Positions 56,301-64,000 of a stretch of DNA of 64,000 nucleotides are shown piece by piece. The notes beneath the pieces were generated by a model that saw nothing but the letters and a program-made list of their open reading frames with translations, ran no database searches and was not told the DNA's origin. Both the position numbers and the translations under genes were made by a program. The number at the start of each line of letters is the position of its first letter. Within the stretch, counting starts at the first letter, position 1. The stretch is from assembly GCF_910592395.1 (NCBI RefSeq), contig NC_088313.1:13346437-13410436 (forward strand), written 5' to 3'. The stretch is from Lineus longissimus (Eukaryota; Nemertea; Pilidiophora; Heteronemertea; Lineidae).

Positions 56301-59300
56301 GTCATATTTTTTACAGTTTCTTTTCTTCCAGTTGTTAAATTGGCATTTTACTTTCATCGTTGTCCTAAATTACGGTGCACCACAAAATTTTTGCACCTTT
56401 TTACTTTTCACAATTTTTATAATGGCAGATTACAAAATGTCTTTCTTTTTTGTATAAAAAATATTTTCTGGTTTTTTTGTTTTTGTAAATCAAGATTTTT
56501 TGCATAATCGGCACAAATTTACAGTCTACATGTACAGTTAACAGGTGACATACTTTGTTTTGGGTCTTTCTCCACCGCCAAAAATAGCAGCCCGTGAAGA
56601 AAAGTGAGGACTTCGGGCAACAATCGTTTGGATAAACTTACGTACTGAAAAAGACAACACAATGAGTAACCACGAGAACTGAGAATAATCGGTTCTCGAA
56701 CTGACCTCAAATCTTATCTTAATCTTGTGTCTCCATGACAGGCCTTCCAAATTACCCAACAGCAGAATCGGGAAAGTGGCCTTACCTGGGAAAATATGAA
56801 AGCTTGCATATGCACTTATTAGGAAATTTACCAAAATAATCTGTGTCCATTTGGTAACGGCAATATGTGGACATCATACATGTATTTATTAAATATTGTG
56901 GTAAATAAACTACTGGGTTGCTTTCGTGTTGTACGCGCACCAAGTCCTGCTGTTCAAGATCGCATAGATTATGAATTTCGTATTTCTACTGTTTTTTGAT
57001 AAAATTTTTTTTAAGGGTGTCACTTTTACTGGGGAAACATTAAAACCAAAGTTATAAAACAAACCTCAAGAAATAAATTAATGATGAAGAGGCCAACAGA
57101 GACATCTCTCAAATTACTGACTGGAGACTGTGTCAATATCTGTGCCATGAATAACATGGTTGGCGTGACGACAGGATGACGGAGATCAGATGTTGGGAAT
57201 AACACAGAGACTAACTTGAAATAGACAAGCTGAAAGTAAAAAAAAACACAGATGAAATCCCCAAAGAGCGAAGGGCACAACAAAGTATTCGTCTGTATGG
57301 AAGTCTGATAATGATTCATCAAATTTTTAACCCCTTTGCATCGGCTGTATAGGCTGATGTCCTATCCCGCACACGTGACACACCAAATATGAACAACTCT
57401 TTCACCTAAAAGACGCTACTCACTGTATCTAAATAAGGGAAAGTGCCCCTTCCAGCTCGTCTTTCGGCCATATCCTTAAAACCATCTCGCCGCCCCGACA
57501 GAAAGTCATTGATAACCTCGGCAGCTTTGAGTGGGAACTGCTGCGACATTTCATAAAGCGGCACCGTCAATTTGTCAATGAGTTCTAACTGAGGTGGCCG
57601 ATGTGCAGCCAAGTCGCCAAAATATTCCAAAAGGTATTCAAAAGTCTGTTCAAGTTTCTCCTTATTGCCTTCAGCTATACTAGGGTGGGTGCATTTCCTC
57701 AGCCGTGCTATGATAGTGAGCTGGTCCTGGACCGTGTGATCCCCTAACAGAACGACAAGGTCTTCGTAGGCAGCGGGAGCTTCAAAGGTATACGGCAATT
57801 CTTTCCTGGCGGCTTCCATTACTGCTTTCCGTTTCTGAAAAAATATTGAAACATAATAACATGATTTTAACTGCTTTCTTTTCTTATTACTCCCCAAGCG
57901 AATGCTGAAGAGGAAGAACGAACCTGCGTGAGGTCCTAACTGCCTCCAAATAAGTGGAAGATATGAAATCATTACCTTCAGGTTCGCCAGCATTTTCTTG
58001 GGATCTTTTTTTAATATTCCCTTCTTCTTCTCCTGCCCTTCGGGACTCTCCTCTTCCACACCCTCCTCCCCTTCGGAAACCTCATCTTCACTCTCCACAT
58101 CAATATCAGAATATTTGTCCTCCTCGTCTGTAAGCAGAGGTAACGGTTTTAGGATGGCTGAATTTTCACTGTAATGGTCATGATTTTTTTTACAGATTAT
58201 CTACATGTAGGGTTGTCGAAAAACATAATGCACATGTACAGAAATGATGGGGACTAGGCACAATGGAGAGAAATAAGAGGCCAGAGTGGCCTAAGCACAG
58301 CATGTAACCAGGGATAGATAGAAATTAGGGGCCAGGGTGGCCAAAGCACATCATGTAACCAGGGGTGGACAGAAATAAGAGGCCAGAGTGGTACAAGCAG
58401 AGCTTGTTACCAGAGATAGATAGAAATTAGGGGCCAGAGTGGCCCAAGCACATCATGTAACCAGGGGTGGACAGAAATAAGAGGCCAGGGTGGCCCAAGC
58501 ACAGCATGTTACCAGGGATAGTTAGAAAATTAGGGGCCAGGATGGCCCAAGCACATCATGTAACCAGGGGTGGACAGCAATAAGAGGCCAGGGTGGCCCA
58601 AGCACATCATGTAATGAGGCATGGACAGAAATAAAAGGCCTGGCCAAATCACATCGTGTAATCAGGGGTGGACAGAAATTAAGAGGCCAGGGTGGCCCAA
58701 GCACATCATGTCACTAGGGTGGACAGAAATAAGGGGCCAGAGAGGCCCAAGTACAGCATGTAAGGAAATAAGGGGCCAGGAAAGCCCAGGTACAGCATAG
58801 ACATGAGCAGCCAGGATGACGAATAGCACAGCATATATAGGTATGAGTGACCAGGTTGGCCAGAGCGAGGCATATGTCAAGTAGTGAGGGGCTGGGATGG
58901 CCCAAGTAAAGATAGAAAGGGCAAGAGGGGTCTATGTATAGAATGATGTGAGGCCATGGTGTCCTAAGTTCAGAAAGTACACGTCATAGTGAATAGAAAT
59001 GAAGAATGAGCTACTTATCAGACAACAGGCAAATAGAAAATGTCGGACATATATAGGATGATCTGAAATTAAATGGCCAGGGCCATTGTGCTCACCTCAT
59101 GTGAAGAAAAGATGGTTGAAGAGCATGGTATTGTGTCATGTAGTGTTAATGGTTGACCATAGGTACCACCATTTTGGCTAGAACTTGAAATCATAAAGCA
59201 ATTAGAACTTTTTCAAAACGTAGTGAATGCTCATTTGATCATATCAAAAACCCATATGATATGTGATGTATCCTTGCTAGGAGAACCTGCCATAAACATT

Positions 59301-62300
59301 TTATCGAAAAACGAGTCACTCAAAGGTTAGGTTTCCACTTCTGGCCCCCTGGTGGCCAAGTGAAGAATCAGATCGAACCGAAATTCGGTGTCGGAGGTAA
59401 CATAACATAGAAAGTCAAGTGTACCAAATTTCAAGTTCATAGCTTTAGCGGTTAAGAAACGTGCCATAGTTACACTCAAGCGGCTAATTTACACCATTTG
59501 ACCTCTGTGACCTTGAAAATTAGGTCAAATCAAAAACCCGGGTGTTATGTCATGTGTCATTGTTAAGTGCATCTATGATAGAAAATTGGTGATGATCAAG
59601 CCCTTAGTTCAGGAGATGTAGCATTTTTAGTGTTTATGGTTTTAGCCACTTGGTGGGCATATCGAGAATCGGATCGGACCAAAACTTGGTCTCCAAGGTG
59701 TCATTACACAAGGGTACATATGTTCCAAGATTCAACTCAATAGTTACCAAACGTGCCCTGCTATCGGTTTACGGACGATGACGACGACGGACACCACGCC
59801 AAAGCAAACACTCACCTCTCGTAGCTAAAAACGTACCGTTCAAAAAGTGCATCGATATCTTTGAAATTCAGCCCTGATCCAGCTTGCGATATTAAAAGTA
59901 AGCTATCAAAATTTCAATTCACTAGGCCTTGAAATACTGATATGCTACCAATGCCAAGAACACAAGTCCAGCTATATCAGTGGATACCAAACCTTGCCTT
60001 ATTTCAGCAGGTGCTCAATGTGACCTCCTTCCTTCTAAACAACAGCACACAAACATTTTTCTGGACTGAAATGCTTCTTCTTACTTTGTGTACATATACA
60101 TGTACTTTGAATATGAAGACATTCCACTGCCGGTCACTGTAACCAACTCACCGTCTTCACTCTCCTCACCAGCCTCGGACCCTTCCTCATCTACTCCTTC
60201 ATCCCCAGACCCTCCTTCCTCAGACCCATCCTCGTCTCCGCTCTGTTCCTCAGTCTCAGGGGTCAGCATCTTGCCATCTTTATAACTCAAGTGGAACTGC
60301 ACGCTTTTCTTTCCTTTAGGCTTATCTCCATAGTAAAGCCTGATAAAGAGAAAACACAACTAATTATAACAATTTCTCACAGTTCTAATGCAACTTCCAA
60401 TTATTATGAACATCATTGACAACAGTGGACCAGCATTTCAGTCCGTTTGGTGATGTTGCACACTAAAGTAGACCAAAACACCAGTTCTCCTGACGTCATG
60501 GTCATGGTGTTACCTCAATTTTATTAGATGAGCGAGGGCAGTCAGATTCTAATCCTGGCCCTTGTTTTCCAGAGCTAAATCACCCTCGTTGCTTTATCTA
60601 TCAATATATCCACCAGTCGTACCCATCATCCAAATCATCTGCCGACCGATGCTGTGTCTTTGGCTCGTCGTCCTCGGCCAGGAATCCCTTCATCCGCTGG
60701 AGACGATCTTCCTCCAGTTTCTCAAGGCGCTCCCTCTCCTCCTGGGCCAACTCGTCCTCCGTCTTGAGACGATCAGTAGCCTGACCTTTGGCTTCGAATC
60801 CAAGTTGTCTCACCGTCACATCAAAGTCGTCGAGGCCTTTTTCACCTTCTTTGTCTTCTTTGGTTTTCTGTTGAAAAATGAAAAAGTTCTGGTTTAAGTA
60901 CTCTTCTACTACCACGGCCACTTATTTAGCAGTCAACATGAACTCTGTAACTTGGTCAGACACTCCACTTCTATTTGACGCTTGGTGAAAAACCTGAGAG
61001 CCAGATTTCAACACTTTTTCACCAGACATGGGATATTCTTTTGCCCGGAACTCATTTTTCCCTGGTAAGACAAACCAGGGCAGACATTCACTAGCCTATC
61101 AACATGTACTACTCTAGAGGTCAACATGAACCCTGTAACCCCCTAGTCGCACACTTGACACCTCTCCGACACTCGCTGAAGGCCAGACTTCGACAATTTT
61201 TCACTAAAGATGCGATTTTCTTTTGCAAGGAACTCAGCTTTTCCCAAATTAGAAGAACAAGTGGTTTCTTCATTACAGTTGTGAATGAAAGGCCAGACAT
61301 TCGCCACTAGGCTTTCTACATGTGTTATTCTGCTGTTGGCCAGGTATGGCGCTGTTGTGGTACAGAGCATGCCACAGGCCTTGGTAGCGAAGGGGTTAGG
61401 TGGTGTGGTGTACACATACACAGTGTTGATAAGAGAAGTTTGTGTTATGGTGTCCCTCGCTACCAGAAATGGACACAGTGAAATAGTTTTAACAATCACT
61501 CAAAGATGGCATCGCCACAACAGCCGCAAAGATGTCAATAGACTTACCTTCGAAGCTGCCATCAGCATGTGGAGTTCTTTCCATTCACTGTCAACTTTTT
61601 CTGTCATTTCTAGCGACTTCTCCTTTTCCGTCTGACGCTCATACTGAAAATAAAAAGTTTTCTTTGAACTAAACTCGAAAACTAAGACAGAATTTGCGCT
61701 CTTAAAAGCTTTTTTTACAACTGGTTGAGCGCTGAGAGCAGTTTCCTCCTTCACAATTAGAATTCACTGCATACACGAAACAGCAGCATGATTGGGTCTC
61801 GTCAGCAACAGATATCAAGCGAGTTAACAGCAAACACATTTGTTTTTTAAGAATAAACTGAGGGGCAAAATATGACTGAGGATGCTGAAACTATACCTTT
61901 GCTTTCTTAGACTTTGCAATCATCTCTTCCATCCTTTCCTTCCAGGATTTATTAACCTCTGGTCTCTCACTCCCTTCAACTTTGGTCATGAAGCCACCAA
62001 AATGCTGCTCCCCGGTCATAGAAGCTGAAATATACAACATTAAAAATTCAAAAGACTGATAGAAAAGGAAATTTTTAGGGTTTATTATCTTTCTTGAGGA
62101 CACAGAGACGAAACAGCGTGGATCCTTCAAAGAGTCGAATCCACAGCTTCCTGATTATGAGCCTGGCGCTCTAACCCACTGATCTCCCCCAGCCGTAGTT
62201 AATCAAGCGTAAACATATCAGGTTGGGCAATCAGGCATTCTAAGGTTATCCTGCGGAAATGATATTCAAGATAGCCAACATGGACACTATCTTGGATAAA

Positions 62301-62937
62301 TCTGCAGGAAATTCGGCCTGGCTCAGCTGAATCCATCACGAGATTGTCAGGTCCAACAATCGGAGCATATTCAAGCCATTCAACAGAGCGAAAATGCAAT
62401 GACAAAGGACATACGGAATGTCAACATAATCCTGCTTGCCGAGGGGCAGGGGATAAACCATCCGTGGGTAGGATTGACATCAGATTTCCTATCAGTGAAT
62501 GATTATCTCTCCTTTGAAAACAAATCACACCGCCAAAGGTATGTGCGTCACTTCCCAAGCTCAACTCGTCGAGGAGTGTGTCAAAGGAGAGCCATAGCGT
62601 AGTGGATAACACTGCTGGCACCATGCAATAGAGAAACATGAGTAGCTTGCGTGGACCCTACCTCTTGTCATATCTAGATAAACTTAATTGGCGCCTACCA
62701 AGGTGGCACAAAAAACACTCATCCCACCTTGGAGGAAGAATACTCCCTGCAGAATAGCACCTCCAAGTGAAGTTGAAGAAGAAGTGGGTACCTACCAGTG
62801 ATTCGTCCCTCTTCCTCCTCATCTTCGTCATCAGTCTCAGGATCATTGAACTTCTCGATCTCCGACAGAGACTGGCCGTAATGGGTCAACTCTTCTTCTT
62901 CATTCAGGTTGAACATGGCAGGTTTCTCATGGGTTTT
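53320..62937 (-). CDS. NOP14: Nucleolar protein 14 (SSU processome), 5' end outside window
   Basis: Thirteen minus-strand coding exons: 62796-62937, 61897-62024, 61548-61643, 60623-60867, 60152-60339, 57976-58127, 57424-57834, 57065-57229, 56554-56644, 56019-56172, 55337-55600, 54362-54517, 53320-53416. They join in frame to 762 residues and a TGA stop. The first visible exon carries FNLNEEEELTHYGQSLSEIE, which in human NOP14 lies well inside the protein, so one or more 5' exons are beyond 62937. Landmarks: an acidic middle (SGDEDGSEEGGSGDEG), ELPYTF and CTHPSIAEGNKEKLE, FPTSDLRHPVVTP, and the C-terminal HKHKKEMKGAMREIRKDNQF. NOP14 acts in the nucleolus in 18S rRNA maturation and 40S assembly, with NOC4 and EMG1. 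The intron after 56019 has a GC donor. No disabling change is seen. Confidence 0.93.
53911..54062. repeat. Dispersed/duplicated repeat in last NOP14 intron, copy 1
   Basis: GGGATTGAACCGGGCCCTTT then TAGCCATCAGTATAAACC and GAGTTTCCAATGGCTTTCTG, repeated in similar form at 54676-54830. Confidence 0.7.
54567..54672 (-). pseudogene. Decayed duplicate of the penultimate NOP14 exon (copy 2)
   Basis: On the minus strand a TCATCACTAG acceptor is followed by a segment reading VFDL, a stop, then KRGGFKEKLQ and KHRTEMKG. It is colinear with the functional exon 54362-54517 (VFDGKKKRGG.. KHKKEMKG). The stop codon and loss of the 3' half make it a pseudo-exon. Confidence 0.75.
54676..54830. repeat. Dispersed/duplicated repeat upstream of the penultimate NOP14 exon, copy 2
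   Basis: GGGATGGAACCAGGCCCTTT, AGTGTAAACATCTAGG and GGCTTTCTGATCAGG match copy 1 at 53911. It lies in the intron between exons 55337-55600 and 54362-54517. Confidence 0.7.
54870..54955 (-). pseudogene. Decayed duplicate of the penultimate NOP14 exon (copy 3)
   Basis: A frame reading SKKKQQLFNEHRKEMIG aligns with KEKQQLLHKHKKEMKG of the working exon. Flanking sequence has drifted and no complete exon remains. Confidence 0.6.
58265..58910. repeat. 51-bp minisatellite in NOP14 intron
   Basis: About twelve copies of a unit made of GAAATAAGAGGCCAGGGTGG, CCCAAGCACATCATGTAACC and AGGGGTGGACA. Units alternate between GGGGTGGACA and GGGATAGATA endings, and later copies are shorter. Confidence 0.9.
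59095..59830. repeat. Dispersed repeat in NOP14 intron
   Basis: Long AT-poor repeat-like stretch with CCCTGGTGGCCAAGTGAAGA, TGACCTCTGTGACCTTGAAA and a GACGATGACGACGACGGACA tail, a style of interspersed repeat widespread in marine invertebrate genomes. No coding frame. The class (SINE or LINE 3' fragment) is uncertain. Confidence 0.5.
62127..62195 (-). mobile_element. tRNA-like SINE fragment in NOP14 intron
   Basis: On the minus strand AGTGGGTTAGAGCGCCAGGC with a CAT-type loop and GTGGATTCGACTC resemble the head of the SINE at 9590. Stems are imperfect. Confidence 0.6.
62585..62665 (+). mobile_element. Possible tRNA-like SINE head
   Basis: GAGCCATAGCGTAGTGGATA followed by a GAAACATGAGTAGC segment, only weakly B-box-like. 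Confidence 0.3.
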
Positions 62938-62980
62938 CTTAAAGGATAAATAGCAGGACAGAATAAGAAGTATGTTGTGA

Positions 62981-63096
62981 TATCAGTCTCTGGGTTGTTA
63001 AACTTCTCAATCTCAGACTTAGACAAGCCTTAATGGGTAAACTCATCTTCTTCTTAATTCAAGTTGAACGTGACAGGCTTCTAATGGATTTTCTGA
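62981..63096 (-). pseudogene. Decayed duplicate of the first visible NOP14 exon
   Basis: On the minus strand CTCTTTCAG is followed by sequence colinear with exon 62796-62937: FNLN, then SKSEIEKFNNPETD against FNLN and SLSEIEKFNDPETD. Three in-frame stops interrupt it. The acceptor is kept, the donor is not clear. Confidence 0.8.
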
Positions 63097-63099
63097 AAG

Positions 63100-64000
63100 A
63101 GTAGATGTTGTCAAGATGATAAGAATGATCTCTTTTAATCTATGCTTGATGTGCTGAGGTACATGTACTGTAAACTTTTTTTGTCAGCGTTACATTTTCA
63201 CAAATGCACTCTCAAACAGGAACCTGGTTAGTGAATTGGCCACGGGGATTGGACCCCTTCGCCCTGGTGCTCATCAAAGTATAACACAGGATTGTAAAAC
63301 ACAACAGGGCCCAGCTTCTCAAAGGGCGTTAGCATAAACGTTGGCGTTTAATCCTTTATTGTATTTGTAAATAAATTTACAATAAATAAAATCCTAAATG
63401 AAATTTACTGAAGGAGATAATGCTTAGTTTAGCTAATGCTGGCATTGGTCTCTGATGCTGAATGAGGAATTGGGCCCAGCACTTTCAAGTCAAAGAACAA
63501 TGCTAATTTTACGATTTCCTAAAACATCATCCCGACCATTAGCCAAGGTAGCTTGACACAGGGTTAATAAGCCTAAGCTAACAGTAGACTGATTACCCTA
63601 TCAGTATTAAACATACTCTGGACCTCATAAATAATGCATCAGCAGGAAGCTGGGCGAAAACAGATTGACAGGAACTCACATGGACCATTAACAGGTGAAG
63701 TTGGGGAAGTTAGACATGGAAATCAAACCTACAACATAGGTGATAGGATCAGACAGTTGTTTTGAGGGGCGCCGTTGTCCAGTCTCAATCTGCATGATCC
63801 TTCGAATTTAATACCAGTCGCACACATGTCGCTCTCACTTGAGATCTCAGGCAATCAGATTGACAGAAACTCAGATGGAACACTGGTAGCTAAAGACATT
63901 ATCAATTTGGGTATGTTAGATATTGGTATCAGAATGTAGGTGATGGGAACAGAAAGTTGTTTTGAGGGGTGCAGTGGACTTGTCACAATACCAGTCACAC
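63100..64000. repeat. Right end of window: intron or upstream sequence with 195-bp direct repeat
   Basis: CAGATTGACAGGAACTCACA at 63661 and its near copy at 63856 begin two units offset by 195 bp; both contain AAGTTGTTTTGAGGGG or CAGTTGTTTTGAGGGG. No upstream NOP14 exon could be recognised here. Confidence 0.55.

Noticed and set aside
55998-56507. 169-codon plus-strand open frame
   Set aside because: Antisense to a NOP14 exon and a T-rich intron; Phe-rich translation reflects composition.

Overview
This is a window of animal nuclear DNA. Genes are split by GT-AG introns, intergenic space is long and AT-rich, and the sequence is full of MITE-like repeats, minisatellites and long poly-C/poly-G runs. 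Three single-copy genes conserved across animals are recognisable (PWWP2-type, IDUA, NOP14). The repeat style (abundant TACATGTA words, TACAGTGGAACCTC MITEs, tRNA-derived SINEs) suggests a marine invertebrate such as a lophotrochozoan or deuterostome; the species cannot be fixed from the sequence alone.

Layout. 1-13000: no convincing gene; nested MITEs, SINEs and foldback repeats, plus one weak two-exon candidate at 2.5 kb. 13120-15103 (+): two-exon PWWP2-type chromatin reader behind an NRF1-like promoter. 18302-19351: a complete 1050-bp transposon with 9-bp target duplications. 20430-21570 (-): a compact three-exon gene with a TATA box and AATAAA signal, encoding a 46-residue secreted two-cysteine peptide; it is too short for ordinary ORF calling. 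22.4-26.0 kb: two minisatellite blocks. 27564-52018 (+): alpha-L-iduronidase in 13 coding exons, whose summed length is an exact reading frame of 667 residues. 53320-62937 (-): NOP14, 13 coding exons visible with the 5' end outside the window, convergent with IDUA.

The most unusual feature is IDUA intron 7 (16 kb). It holds a Polinton/Maverick virus-like transposon (32911-42624, 505-bp terminal inverted repeats, 5-bp GTGTA flanks) and two intronless paralogous rhodopsin-class GPCR genes on opposite strands. The Polinton keeps pieces of the protein-primed DNA polymerase, the capsid protein, an adenovirus-type cysteine protease, the packaging ATPase and small virion-type ORFs. It has lost any visible integrase and the polymerase catalytic domain, and most of its genes carry stops or frameshifts. 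Two parts are unusual: a finely spliced 5' gene (at least nine exons, mostly phase-0 introns, with a duplicated exon), and an intact minus-strand ORF joining a membrane segment to a PC4-like motif.

IDUA (lysosomal glycosaminoglycan breakdown) and NOP14 (small-subunit ribosome assembly) are housekeeping genes. Both show decaying exon duplications in their introns: IDUA exon 10, and NOP14 exons near both ends of the gene.
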